Below, piece by piece: positions 27,753 through 37,988 of a stretch of DNA of 64,000 nucleotides. The notes beneath the pieces are model-generated. The model saw only the letters and a list, made by a program, of their open reading frames with translations. It did no database searches and had not been told where the DNA came from. A program made the position numbers and the translations under genes. The stretch comes from Enterococcus sp. 5H. GTDB taxonomy: Bacteria > Bacillota > Bacilli > Lactobacillales > Enterococcaceae. Position 1 is the first letter of the stretch, and each line of letters opens with the position of its first letter. The stretch is from assembly GCF_028128615.1 (NCBI RefSeq), contig NZ_AMDP01000019.1, positions 1-64,000 on the forward strand. The letters run 5' to 3'.

Positions 27753-30700
27753 ATGAACAGTAAAAAACTTTATTACATTTTAAAATCTGTTTGGATGGTT
27801 TTAATATTACTTATTATGCTTATATTCATGAATCGGGATTTTACGGATATCTCTGCTAAAAAAGACCAAGAAGAAGAGGATATGAGGCTAAATATTGCTC
27901 TAGTAAATGAAGATGCTGGAGTTAATAAAAATAACATAGACTATAATCTTGGTTCCGATTATGTCAAAAAAATTGAAAAAGATGTTACCTATAATTGGTT
28001 CACAGTCAGTCGAGGAATTGCTGAAAATGGGTTGAAAAATGGGACATACAACTTGCTCGTAACGATTCCAAGTAACTTCTCAAGTAAATTACTAGAATTA
28101 GATAGCCAAGCACCAGAAAAAGTTCAAGTAAATTATAAAATCAATGCAAACGGAAATGCGACTTTAGAAAATGAATCAAGAAGCGTTGGGAGAAGAATTG
28201 TTAGCGACTTGAATCAGCAACTCGTGGATTTATATGTAGTGAGCATTGTTGACAATTTGTATACTGCACAAAGAAATATTGAAAAAGTTTATACAAATCA
28301 AACAGCTTCGGTGGGCACGTTCCAAGATATTCTTTATCAACCGACGATTAACTTTAAAGAGTATTTGCCAAGTATCACCTCTCAATCCCAAAGTGCTTTG
28401 CAAGCCAATGATATGCTGACAAACACCTTAACTGAATTTATCAAAAATCCTGAGTCACTTGTTAGTAGTCACCAAGACTTCTCTTCGTTATTGGAACAGT
28501 TGTTAAAACAAAGAGCAGATGGAAAACTAACATATGAAGAATTTGTATCAAGATTAACTTCTATGGATGAAAGCATCTTAAGTTCAGAAACAAGTAAAAT
28601 CTACAGTACATTGGAGAGTTTAAATCAATCTTTGCAAGCAGATTTTGTGGCTTCAGAAGATGGTGATGGACAGTACATTCAGCAAATGAATGCATTAAAT
28701 GATCAGCTAGTAGCATCCAAAGCAGATGTGGAAAAGCAAATTACCGAGTTAGAAGCTATTCAAGAGAAATATTTCGATACGTATAGTACGGAGTTCTTTA
28801 AACAATTTAGAATTAGTAATCCAGAAGAAGCAACTAAAGTTACATTTAAAGATGTTCTAACAAAAATGGATTACGACTATAGCCAACTAAATTCCGTCTC
28901 TAGATTCAATGATAGCTATTTAGAAAAAATGCAAAAACGTTTAGACAGCCTACCATTTAAACAAGATACGCGAGATATTAATGAATTCAATGAAGTTTTC
29001 TTATATGGTTATTTACCATACACAACTGATCCTGCAATTGAAAAAATTCGCGACTATATCTATGGATATAACGGTATGCTGGAATATGTAGAAAAGATAA
29101 ATCAAAAAATTAGAGAAACAAATGAAAAGTATCCTGAAAATACACCAATAAAAGAACTAGAGTGGAAAGTTGACAGTGAGATCATTGGTGCTAGTTCCTA
29201 TCACCAAAGTTTAAGAACGGCTTACGATAGACTAGTTAATCAAAGAGAAAATGCTCTCACAAAAGAAAAATCTTTCACTATTTCACTTACAAATTATAGA
29301 AATATTGGCAGTATCATGTTTGGTAACTTTCCTGAGGGTGTAGAAAGTATTACTTACGGTTACCCTGATACTCCAGTTATTCCAAATAGTCCAATTCCAA
29401 TTGATTCAAGTAGTTCAATTAGGGTTAAGTATACTTTTTCTACTGATTTTGATGAAACGCAAGGAGCACCTGAGATACCAATTACTGTTACAGCTACAAT
29501 TCCACCAGATGTTACAAGAAGTGCCGTTACTTCTGATCTTGTTCCATCAGTCGATGTTATACCGGATGAGACAAAACCAGAAGAAGAGACTACAAGTACA
29601 GATACTGAAGAGGATAAGACAACTATCTCACAATCAACAGAAGAAAAATCAATGGAATCTACACCTGTAGAAACATATACTAGTCGTGCAGTTAACGGAG
29701 TATACTCTATTTCATGGAACCAGAAAACAGATGTTTCAGCATTCCTTTCAGAAAGCTATCAATACGCAAACAGAAAGTATGCCGAAGAATTAGGAAAATC
29801 AATCGAATTATATAAAACAGTCAATATTGAGCTACAGGAGTTTGACAAGTACCCATTCGATATTTTTAACAATTTATTGGACATGAACATGACTGACATG
29901 TTTAAAGAAGTGCTTAACGGAACATTTGCCTCAGGACATTATAAAGATCAGTATACAAAACTTGATTCTTTAAAAAGACAAGCTAGTGACATTGATCGGC
30001 AGTCCGAACGAATTGGAGAAAAGCTTCAAGAAATCCAAGGAAACACTATGAATCTAAATACGAATGTTCAAAGCCATTTAAACCAACTCGAAGATTGGCA
30101 AAAAAACATGTCTACTATCAACGAATCAGAAATAAAAGTTGCTTCCGATAATACTGAAACTGACACAGAAATTTCGGCAATTAACTCAATGTTAGAAACA
30201 ATAAAAACACAAGCCGAAATGCTAAAAGATGCTTCTGACATGAATGTAAAAGAAGCTGAAAGTGTGAAATCGATCTTTACTTCTTTTGATAAAGATGTAG
30301 CGCAAGCCCAGAAAAACGGTGAAGATCTATCCGATAACGCCGACGTAATCATGGACAACCTAAACAAAGAACTAGCAAACAACAATGACTTTGTTTCTGC
30401 ATTTATCAAAGTCTTGAACAATGCTCATAAAGACGGTGTCCCAAATAACACATTGTTGCAATTTATCGCTAATCCTGTTAACGGTAAAGCCGAAGCAACG
30501 ATTAAAACAACCGAAATCAACGAACCATTCACTTGGATTTTGATTATGTTTACATTGAGTTTATTTGTAGCTTACCTATTTGCTACGCAACCCGTTGTGA
30601 AAAAAGTGAAAAATAAATTTAAACGTGAAAAACTTTGGTTGAAAGACAATATCTTAGAAACAATTCTTCTTAGCTTAAGTGCCGTTGGTATGGGGATTAT

Positions 30701-31103
30701 TTTAGGTATTTTAAGTATCAGCGAATTAGGAATCGCTAAAGAAGCACAGATTGTCTGGGTAATGATGGTCGTATTATTTATGCTGATCTTCTCATTATTA
30801 AATCACTATGCACTAAAACAGTTCCATATTGCAGGTTTTGCAGTGAGTCTCTTCTTATTTATTAGTTATGTCTTTGTCACCAACGCAATTGGAAAAACCA
30901 AAGGCAATAACCCGATGGTCGACGTAATTCGTGCAATTAATCCATTGTCTATTGGCGAAAATAATCTAGCTGATATTTTAGCGAATAATGCATTAAATGT
31001 CGTTCATATTATTTTATATCTACTAATAATCGCAGCATTGGTTGCATTCAATATTTTCATTTGGAAACCAAGAAGACGAGTGAAGGAAGTGGCGAAAAAG
31101 TGA
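27753..31103 (+). CDS. esaA: T7SS membrane protein EsaA (YueB family)
   Basis: 1116 residues. One N-terminal membrane helix (about 10-28), a very long extracellular region with coiled coils and a Thr/Ser/Glu-rich spacer (about 600-640), then six or so C-terminal helices (about 925-1105). This is the layout of EsaA/YueB, the elongated surface component of T7SSb and a phage receptor in Bacillus. AGGAG precedes the ATG. Its stop overlaps the essA start (GTGA). Confidence 0.94.
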   Translation: MNSKKLYYILKSVWMVLILLIMLIFMNRDFTDISAKKDQEEEDMRLNIALVNEDAGVNKNNIDYNLGSDYVKKIEKDVTYNWFTVSRGIAENGLKNGTYNLLVTIPSNFSSKLLELDSQAPEKVQVNYKINANGNATLENESRSVGRRIVSDLNQQLVDLYVVSIVDNLYTAQRNIEKVYTNQTASVGTFQDILYQPTINFKEYLPSITSQSQSALQANDMLTNTLTEFIKNPESLVSSHQDFSSLLEQLLKQRADGKLTYEEFVSRLTSMDESILSSETSKIYSTLESLNQSLQADFVASEDGDGQYIQQMNALNDQLVASKADVEKQITELEAIQEKYFDTYSTEFFKQFRISNPEEATKVTFKDVLTKMDYDYSQLNSVSRFNDSYLEKMQKRLDSLPFKQDTRDINEFNEVFLYGYLPYTTDPAIEKIRDYIYGYNGMLEYVEKINQKIRETNEKYPENTPIKELEWKVDSEIIGASSYHQSLRTAYDRLVNQRENALTKEKSFTISLTNYRNIGSIMFGNFPEGVESITYGYPDTPVIPNSPIPIDSSSSIRVKYTFSTDFDETQGAPEIPITVTATIPPDVTRSAVTSDLVPSVDVIPDETKPEEETTSTDTEEDKTTISQSTEEKSMESTPVETYTSRAVNGVYSISWNQKTDVSAFLSESYQYANRKYAEELGKSIELYKTVNIELQEFDKYPFDIFNNLLDMNMTDMFKEVLNGTFASGHYKDQYTKLDSLKRQASDIDRQSERIGEKLQEIQGNTMNLNTNVQSHLNQLEDWQKNMSTINESEIKVASDNTETDTEISAINSMLETIKTQAEMLKDASDMNVKEAESVKSIFTSFDKDVAQAQKNGEDLSDNADVIMDNLNKELANNNDFVSAFIKVLNNAHKDGVPNNTLLQFIANPVNGKAEATIKTTEINEPFTWILIMFTLSLFVAYLFATQPVVKKVKNKFKREKLWLKDNILETILLSLSAVGMGIILGILSISELGIAKEAQIVWVMMVVLFMLIFSLLNHYALKQFHIAGFAVSLFLFISYVFVTNAIGKTKGNNPMVDVIRAINPLSIGENNLADILANNALNVVHIILYLLIIAALVAFNIFIWKPRRRVKEVAKK

Positions 31104-31570
31104 AAAAATTAATGACCTTATTCTTACTAGGAGTAGGACTCCTCTCCTTTTCTAACACATCATTTGCAACCGAAACATTATTAGATAACAACTTAGATTT
31201 AAAAACAGATCGACTAAACCAAAAACAAGAAGATAATAAAAATGCACAAAGTTTTGTTGCAACCGACCGTTTGTTTGAAGAAGAAATGATCGAAAAGGTT
31301 ACACACGCAAAACAAGTAGCAACGAAACAACGTGAAGAAGAAGAATCTAAATTATTTTTAAACAGACTACCTAGAACTAAAGAGACCGATCACACACAAT
31401 TGTTTGCAGGAAATGAAAATAATCAAGCAGCAATTAGGAAAGAAGAAACTGTTACAACAGTTTCTTCCCCTATGGCGTTATTTCCCTTAATTTTAGGATT
31501 GGTACTAGTCACAGTCGTAACATTAGTGTTGTATCACAGTAGAAAAAGAGGTCAGCAAGATGGCAGATAA
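31100..31570 (+). CDS. essA: T7SS component EssA
   Basis: 156-residue protein with an N-terminal signal-like segment (KKLMTLFLLGVGLLSFSNTSFA) and a C-terminal membrane helix (about 125-148, MALFPLILGLVLVTVVTLVLY). This is the EssA layout. The GTG at 31100 overlaps the esaA stop and follows AAGGAAG; it gives the complete signal segment. It overlaps esaB by 11 bases. Confidence 0.85.
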   Translation: MKKLMTLFLLGVGLLSFSNTSFATETLLDNNLDLKTDRLNQKQEDNKNAQSFVATDRLFEEEMIEKVTHAKQVATKQREEEESKLFLNRLPRTKETDHTQLFAGNENNQAAIRKEETVTTVSSPMALFPLILGLVLVTVVTLVLYHSRKRGQQDGR

Positions 31571-31817
31571 TCAAGAACATATCAATATTACCTTGTTATA
31601 TCAAGAAAATGAGAGTAAACAAGTTGATTTAAGAATTCCGAATAATATTACTGTTTACCGTTTTATTCGAGAGTTGAATCAGATTTTTAATAAAGAAAAA
31701 GCATTGAAGAAATACCAAATTAAGGTGTTAAATAAAGGAATTCTTTTAGATGAAGAAAAAAAACTAAAAGATTATCCGATTACTAATGGGGACATAATAG
31801 AAGTGTTGGGAGAGTAA
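31560..31817 (+). CDS. esaB: T7SS ubiquitin-like protein EsaB (YukD)
   Basis: 85-residue ubiquitin-fold protein (ITLLYQENESKQVDLRIP, then NGDIIEVLG at the C-terminus). EsaB/YukD is cytoplasmic, needed for secretion, and in mycobacterial relatives the fold is fused to EccD. Tight overlaps with essA and near-contact with essB show co-translation. Confidence 0.93.
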   Translation: MADNQEHINITLLYQENESKQVDLRIPNNITVYRFIRELNQIFNKEKALKKYQIKVLNKGILLDEEKKLKDYPITNGDIIEVLGE

Positions 31818-31822
31818 AATTG

Positions 31823-33046
31823 ATGGAAACCACGAAAAAACTAGACGTAATTATTGAAAAACACACATATGAATTTAACAAAACCGAGGAAAACTGGACG
31901 CTAGCTTTAAGAAAATCAGAAGTCCAAGTCAATGAAGAAAAAGATTTAGCTTTACTGAAAGTATCACATCCATTGTTGATGGATACAACTATCCAATGGG
32001 AAGAAGATACGGTTACCTTTACTTATGAGTTGCCGAAAGAACGTCTTACTTTTGACGAATTAAAAACAGCATCAAAAGAAGATAAATTACGAGCAATGGC
32101 AAATATGGCGAAAATTGAGCAATTATTGGATTTACCTTTAACATTCTTTATCCATCCAGAAAATATCTTATTTGACTATAACTTATTGCCTAAAATCGCT
32201 TATCGCGGACTAGCAGGTAAAATGCCGCCTAAGTTGACAAGCTATGACTTGTTATTGAGACAATACAAAAGCTTAATCATTGCCTTATTCGAAAAAAATC
32301 AAGATTTTTCAAAATTATATGAAGGTCAATTGGAGATCAAAAAAGGCTCAGAATTTATCCAAACAATTCTTAAAAAAGAAAGTTTTGAAGAGATTCGACA
32401 ATACCTTATCGAAAACTACGATCAAACAGTGGAACACACAAATAAAACAATCAAGAAAGTAAGCAAAACAAAATTCCAAATCACAAAACAATTGTCAATT
32501 TGGATGTCTGTATTAGCTGTTATTTTAGTGATTCCATTAGCGTATCTACTATTTTTCCGTTTACCTTTCTTAGATCGCATGCAAAACACAGATACGGCTT
32601 TCTTGAAAAATGATTATGAAGCAGTTATCACAACGTTAGAACCTGTTCAAACAGCCAATATTCCATTTACCCAAAAATACGAATTGGCTTACAGTTTTAT
32701 TCAAGGAGAAGCTTTGCAGGAACAACAGAAAAAGGTTATTTTAAACAACATTACACTAAGATCTGACGAAAACTACTTAGATTACTGGATCGAAAATGGT
32801 CGCGGAAATCTGGATGAAGCCTTAGATGTGGCGAAAAACTTAGAAGACTCTGACTTAATTCTTTATGGTATTACTCAAAAAATCGAACAAGTTAGAAAAG
32901 ATACAAAAATGACCGGAACTGAAAAAGAAGAAACAATCAATAAACTTGAAGATGATTACAAAAAATATAAAGAAAAACGTGATGAAAGTGTGAACGCTGC
33001 TGCAGCTGAAGAAACACAAGGATCTACTGCTCAGGAGGGAAACTAG
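31823..33046 (+). CDS. essB: T7SS pseudokinase membrane protein EssB (YukC)
   Basis: 407 residues. The N-terminal cytoplasmic pseudokinase-like domain (about 1-215) lacks kinase motifs. One membrane helix (about 228-248, SVLAVILVIPLAYLLFF) is followed by an extracellular helical domain with a Glu/Thr-rich tail. This is the EssB/YukC layout. The ATG at 31823 is chosen over the TTG at 31820 because GGGAGAG is better spaced. Confidence 0.94.
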   Translation: METTKKLDVIIEKHTYEFNKTEENWTLALRKSEVQVNEEKDLALLKVSHPLLMDTTIQWEEDTVTFTYELPKERLTFDELKTASKEDKLRAMANMAKIEQLLDLPLTFFIHPENILFDYNLLPKIAYRGLAGKMPPKLTSYDLLLRQYKSLIIALFEKNQDFSKLYEGQLEIKKGSEFIQTILKKESFEEIRQYLIENYDQTVEHTNKTIKKVSKTKFQITKQLSIWMSVLAVILVIPLAYLLFFRLPFLDRMQNTDTAFLKNDYEAVITTLEPVQTANIPFTQKYELAYSFIQGEALQEQQKKVILNNITLRSDENYLDYWIENGRGNLDEALDVAKNLEDSDLILYGITQKIEQVRKDTKMTGTEKEETINKLEDDYKKYKEKRDESVNAAAAEETQGSTAQEGN

Positions 33047-36000
33047 ATGCATAAGATACAAGCACTCATCTACCTTCAGGGATACCGTTACCAACTAATC
33101 CTTGATGAAGAAAAAGCCCAACAAATCGGCAGTGATAACCAAGCTGCGTTGCATTTACCTTTATTGACAGAGGCAGATGCCTTTACGATCGAAATGAAAG
33201 AAAACTGGGTATTAACTTATCAAGACCAAGATCATGTACTTGAATTAGCTACTCCCCTTACTTTTTCACTATCTGACGATCAAAAAGCGACGGTCATTTT
33301 AGCACCTGTAAAAAAACTGCATATTTTTGATTTATTAGATAAAAAAGAAATCATCTTAAGCACGGATAAAGGCGCAACACTGGAATTACCAACTGAGGGA
33401 CATACAGAACCTCTGACCGTTATTTTGAAGAAACAAGAAAATGAATGGCTATTAACACGGATTTCTGGTGAATTAATGATTAACAATCAGCTGTTTACCG
33501 AGACAGAATATGTGCTGCATAAAGGAGATGAATTATCTTTCTTAGAACATACTCTTAAAGTCTTTCCACATGAAATCCATGCAACAGAAGGAACGATTGT
33601 CAAATCTGATTTATGCGAAATCTATGCCTCTCGTTATGATGTCTACGAAGATTATCCAGATTTCCACCGTTCACCACGGATTATTTATCGTGAGCCAGAA
33701 GAAAAAATTACGATTAATGCGCCAAGTGATCCAAAAGATGCACCAAAAGATCAGTTGATTAAAACAATTTTACCGCCAATCGTGATGTTGATGGTAACAG
33801 TCGCTATGGCATTCTTCCGTCCAAATGGCTTATTCGTTTTAGCCAGTGCTGCTACAACGATGATTACCATTATTTTCTCGATTACTAACTATTTTAAAGG
33901 TCGAAAAGACCATAAACAAAGCTTAATCGATAGAGAAATCAGCTACAAAAAATATTTAGTCGATAAATCAGTTGAATTACACCAATTAAATCAAGAACAA
34001 AAACAAGGACAGCTGTATCATTATCCTAGCGTTTCTGAATTACTGGATATGACCAAAACCTACAGCCCACGGATTTATGAAAAAACACCGCTGCACTTTG
34101 ACTTTCTCTTCTATCGTTTAGGCTTAGGGAATGTTCTGTCATCTAGTGACATTTCTTACTCGAACAAAGAACGTGGGAAAGAAACAGATGATTTGGAAAA
34201 AAGCGGATATGAACTATATACCAAAAGTTTAGAACTAAACGAAATGCCTGTTTTAGCCAATTTAATGAATGGACCTGTGGGGTATATTGGGCCAAGAAAA
34301 TTGGTATTAGAACAATTACATTTACTCGTTAATCAATTATCGGTATTTCATAGCTACCATGATTTACAATTTATCTCCATCTTCCCGGAAGCTGAAAAAG
34401 ACCAATGGGAATGGATGCGCTGGTTACCTCATGCGAAGATGCAAGACGTCAATGTACGTGGTTTTGTCTATAACCAACGTAGTCGGGATCAAGTTTTGAA
34501 TAGTTTAAATCAAATCTTGAAAAATCGGAAAAACTCGATGGAAGAAAACCGCAATAATCGCGATAGTACGATCTTCTCCCCTCACTATGTGGTCATGATT
34601 ACCGATGAAAAATTGATTCTGGATCATGTCATCATGGAATTCTTTAACGAAGATCCAAGTGAACTTGGCTGTAGTGTAATTTTTGTAGAAGATGTCATGA
34701 GTAGTTTATCCGATAATATCAAAACCGTTATTGATATCCGTGACCGCAATACAGGGGTTCTGTTATTGGAAGAAGGTCAGTTGAAAAACACGCCGTTCCA
34801 ATTGGATCACTTCCCTGCTGGGTTTGACAAAGAACAATTACCGCGTTTATTAGCGCCGTTGAATCACTTACAAAACTTGAAATCAAGTATTCCTGAAGCT
34901 GTGACATTTTTAGAAATGTACGGGATTGAAACCTTTGATGAATTTAACGTGACCCAACGCTGGGCGGAACATTCCCCACATAAAACCTTAGCTGTACCGC
35001 TTGGTTTACGTGGAAAAGACGATATTGTGTATTTGAACTTGCATGAAAAAGCCCATGGTCCCCATGGTTTAGTTGCCGGGACAACCGGTTCTGGTAAATC
35101 TGAGATTGTGCAAAGTTATATCTTGAGTTTAGCGGTAAATTTCCATCCGTACGATGTCGCTTTCCTACTGATTGACTACAAAGGTGGAGGAATGGCGAAC
35201 TTGTTCCGTAATCTGCCTCACTTATTAGGGAGTATTACCAACTTAGACGGTGCTCAAAGTATGCGTGCCTTAATCTCGATCAATGCCGAGCTAAAACGCC
35301 GTCAGCGCCTGTTCTCAGAGAATAACGTGAATCATATTAATCAGTACCAAAAATTATACAAAAATGGCGATGTGGATGAACCCATGCCTCACCTTTTCTT
35401 AATCAGTGATGAGTTTGCGGAGTTGAAAACTGAACAGCCGGAATTTATGAAAGAATTGGTTTCTACTGCTCGTATTGGACGTTCATTAGGGATTCACTTG
35501 ATTCTTGCGACACAAAAACCAAGTGGTGTCGTGAATGACCAAATCTGGAGTAACTCGAAATTTAAACTTGCCTTAAAAGTAGCAGACCGTGCCGATTCGA
35601 TGGAAATGTTAAAAACACCTGATGCGGCGGAAATCACACAAGCGGGTCGTGCGTATCTACAAGTTGGGAATAATGAGATTTATGAATTGTTCCAAAGCGC
35701 GTGGAGTGGCGCGGATTACCAGCCTGAAAAAGATGACCAGCAGATTGAAGATCATACGATTTACCTAGTGAATGATCTTGGTCAGTATGAAATTTTAAGT
35801 GAAGATTTAAGTGGACTGGAAAATGCGGATGATGTGAAACAGATTCCGACTGAATTAGATGCGATTATTGATGGGATTCATGAAGTAGCGGAACGTGAGA
35901 ATATCACGCCTCTACCGAGACCTTGGTTACCGCCATTGGAAGAACGGATTGCTTCTTCTACCCTTCATCCAATTAACTTTAGAGAAGAATGGTTGACGGA

Positions 36001-37561
36001 GAAACAACCGCTTGAACCTGTACTCGGGGTTGTCGATGTGCCAAGCATGCAGGCACAAGAAACGTTACGCTTAAACATGACGCAAGAAGGACATATGATC
36101 GTGTTTAGTAGTCCGGGATATGGAAAAAGTACGTTTATGCAGACAGTTGTGATGGATTTAGCGCGTGTACATAATCCTGAAAGATTGAATGTGTACTTGC
36201 TTGATTTCGGAACGAATGGGCTATTACCGCTTAAGAAATTACCACATGTGGCTGATACGATGAGTATTGATGAAGAAGAGAAAATTGAGAAATTCGCACG
36301 TCGGATCAATGATGAATTGAAACGCCGTAAGAAACTTCTTAGTGAGTATTCTGTGGCTAGTTTGGATATGTATGAACGAGCGAGTGGTAAAGAAGAACCA
36401 ATTATTCTTATCTTGTTGGATGGTTTTGAAGGATTGAAAGATGCGAAGTTCAATGAAATTCTTGAAAAAGTTATTACCCAAGTGGCTCGTGAAGGTGCTG
36501 GGATCGGGGTTCATTTACTTCTTTCTGCAGGGAGACAAAATTCAATAAGAGCCACGCTTTCAAGTAATATCAAAACGCAAGTTGTGTTGAAGATGATTGA
36601 TGACAGTGAACCAAGAGCGATTGTTGGACGAACAACGTTAACGATTGATGATTTACCTGGACGTGGGTTGATTAAGTTGGATGAACCAGAATTATTCCAG
36701 ACTGCGTTGCCAGCTGAAGGTGAAGATACGTTACAGATTATTGAAGCGATTCAAGAAGAAGTTAGCCAGATGGATGAGCATTGGACTGGGGCTAGACCAG
36801 AACCGATTCCGATGGTGCCTGAAATATTGACCGAAGAATATTTCGTTAACATACCGAGCGTACAACGTGATATGACCACCCCTAACCTGTTCCCTGTTGG
36901 GATCGACTTTGAAGAAGTACAAAGTGTTTCTTGGGATAGTTATAGAAGTAACCTCCTATTTGCTTATGGAAAAATACAAGAAGCTGAGCAATTCGGTAAA
37001 CAACTCATCTCTCAATTATTACAAAAAGAACACCAAGTTATTTTACTCGATACAGCAAATAGTCCATTATATGAGCTCCACGATAAAGTATCTGCACTAG
37101 CAACAGAAAAAGAACAGTATCACGATTTGCTAAATGCTTTAAAAATACGTTTACAAGAACGTGAAGAACAATACACGATTGAAAGAGAAAAACAAGGTCA
37201 ACTTTCCCCTACAGATTTTTATAGAGGTTTAAAACCAATGTATATTTTACTAAACAATGTTAACAAGGTCGTTAGTGAAATGGATACCCTAAATCAAACT
37301 TTATTGGTAAAATTATTAACAGAAGCACACCAAGTCGGCATCTACTTTGTTTCAATTGCAGATATTTTTGAATTATCAAAAGGTTATGATGATATTAGTA
37401 AGGTATTAAAACGTGCAGAGGAAGTAATCTTAAATGTTCGTTTAAATGACCAAAACATCTTTAGTCCAAGTAATAAAAACTATAAGGAAGCAATGTTAGC
37501 TGAAGACGAAGCATACTATCTTGTTAATAACGTTGCCTATCCAATTAAACAATACAAATAA
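33047..37561 (+). CDS. essC: T7SS motor ATPase EssC (FtsK/SpoIIIE type)
   Basis: 1504 residues. Two FHA-like domains (about 1-190), two membrane helices (about 240-285), then three ATPase modules. D1 has Walker A GTTGSGKSE (about residue 680) and Walker B FLLIDYKGGG. D2 has SSPGYGKST (about 1025) and ILILLDGFE. D3 is degenerate (FAYGKIQEAEQF). EssC powers and selects export. After about residue 1285 (base ~36900) base composition becomes clearly more AT-rich, matching the known modularity in which the C-terminal end varies with the linked effectors. Confidence 0.97.
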   Translation: MHKIQALIYLQGYRYQLILDEEKAQQIGSDNQAALHLPLLTEADAFTIEMKENWVLTYQDQDHVLELATPLTFSLSDDQKATVILAPVKKLHIFDLLDKKEIILSTDKGATLELPTEGHTEPLTVILKKQENEWLLTRISGELMINNQLFTETEYVLHKGDELSFLEHTLKVFPHEIHATEGTIVKSDLCEIYASRYDVYEDYPDFHRSPRIIYREPEEKITINAPSDPKDAPKDQLIKTILPPIVMLMVTVAMAFFRPNGLFVLASAATTMITIIFSITNYFKGRKDHKQSLIDREISYKKYLVDKSVELHQLNQEQKQGQLYHYPSVSELLDMTKTYSPRIYEKTPLHFDFLFYRLGLGNVLSSSDISYSNKERGKETDDLEKSGYELYTKSLELNEMPVLANLMNGPVGYIGPRKLVLEQLHLLVNQLSVFHSYHDLQFISIFPEAEKDQWEWMRWLPHAKMQDVNVRGFVYNQRSRDQVLNSLNQILKNRKNSMEENRNNRDSTIFSPHYVVMITDEKLILDHVIMEFFNEDPSELGCSVIFVEDVMSSLSDNIKTVIDIRDRNTGVLLLEEGQLKNTPFQLDHFPAGFDKEQLPRLLAPLNHLQNLKSSIPEAVTFLEMYGIETFDEFNVTQRWAEHSPHKTLAVPLGLRGKDDIVYLNLHEKAHGPHGLVAGTTGSGKSEIVQSYILSLAVNFHPYDVAFLLIDYKGGGMANLFRNLPHLLGSITNLDGAQSMRALISINAELKRRQRLFSENNVNHINQYQKLYKNGDVDEPMPHLFLISDEFAELKTEQPEFMKELVSTARIGRSLGIHLILATQKPSGVVNDQIWSNSKFKLALKVADRADSMEMLKTPDAAEITQAGRAYLQVGNNEIYELFQSAWSGADYQPEKDDQQIEDHTIYLVNDLGQYEILSEDLSGLENADDVKQIPTELDAIIDGIHEVAERENITPLPRPWLPPLEERIASSTLHPINFREEWLTEKQPLEPVLGVVDVPSMQAQETLRLNMTQEGHMIVFSSPGYGKSTFMQTVVMDLARVHNPERLNVYLLDFGTNGLLPLKKLPHVADTMSIDEEEKIEKFARRINDELKRRKKLLSEYSVASLDMYERASGKEEPIILILLDGFEGLKDAKFNEILEKVITQVAREGAGIGVHLLLSAGRQNSIRATLSSNIKTQVVLKMIDDSEPRAIVGRTTLTIDDLPGRGLIKLDEPELFQTALPAEGEDTLQIIEAIQEEVSQMDEHWTGARPEPIPMVPEILTEEYFVNIPSVQRDMTTPNLFPVGIDFEEVQSVSWDSYRSNLLFAYGKIQEAEQFGKQLISQLLQKEHQVILLDTANSPLYELHDKVSALATEKEQYHDLLNALKIRLQEREEQYTIEREKQGQLSPTDFYRGLKPMYILLNNVNKVVSEMDTLNQTLLVKLLTEAHQVGIYFVSIADIFELSKGYDDISKVLKRAEEVILNVRLNDQNIFSPSNKNYKEAMLAEDEAYYLVNNVAYPIKQYK

Positions 37562-37591
37562 AGCGAGCATAAAAAATGGGGTGAACAATAG

Positions 37592-37969
37592 ATGAGTTCA
37601 GCAAGTATACGAAGTGCAATGAATTACGTCAGCCAAGAAAAAGCACAATTACAATCTTTACAAACAAAGCTTTCCGGGAAATCAATGCCTGGAAAGATGT
37701 CTGTCACGAGAAATACAGATGGTATGGCTGGGACAAAATATAAAGAACAACACGAAAATGTAAAAGAAAGTTTTACTACTTTTAAAAGTAGTGTAACGAG
37801 TGAAAAGAGTTCTGCTTTGGAAGCTTTAGCCACTAAAATTGGCAAACTAGAAACCGATCTAGAAAATCTAGAGGGACAGTATAAAGTAGCTGTTGCAGCT
37901 GAAAAAGCCGAAGCAGCAAGAAAAGTTGCCGAGGCAAAAGAAAAAGCAGAAAAAGCAAAAAACAAATGA
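37592..37969 (+). CDS. Small helical T7SS partner protein (Lap/WXG-like)
   Basis: 125 residues, all helical, no signal peptide. An N-terminal helix pair surrounds a Gly/Pro-containing turn (SGKSMPGKMS). The C-terminal third is a charged coiled coil rich in Ala, Glu and Lys (AEKAEAARKVAEAKEKAEK). It ends 19 bases before the LXG gene. LXG effectors usually need one or two such small alpha-helical partners (DUF3130, DUF3958 or DUF5082 types) for targeting to EssC. I infer that role; the exact family is not certain. Confidence 0.75.
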   Translation: MSSASIRSAMNYVSQEKAQLQSLQTKLSGKSMPGKMSVTRNTDGMAGTKYKEQHENVKESFTTFKSSVTSEKSSALEALATKIGKLETDLENLEGQYKVAVAAEKAEAARKVAEAKEKAEKAKNK

Positions 37970-37988
37970 TAAACAAAGGAGGCATAAC

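Noticed and set aside
35965-36514. Antisense frames of 162 and 91 codons inside essC
   Set aside because: Shadows of the essC reading frame with no start signals and Ser/Phe-biased composition.
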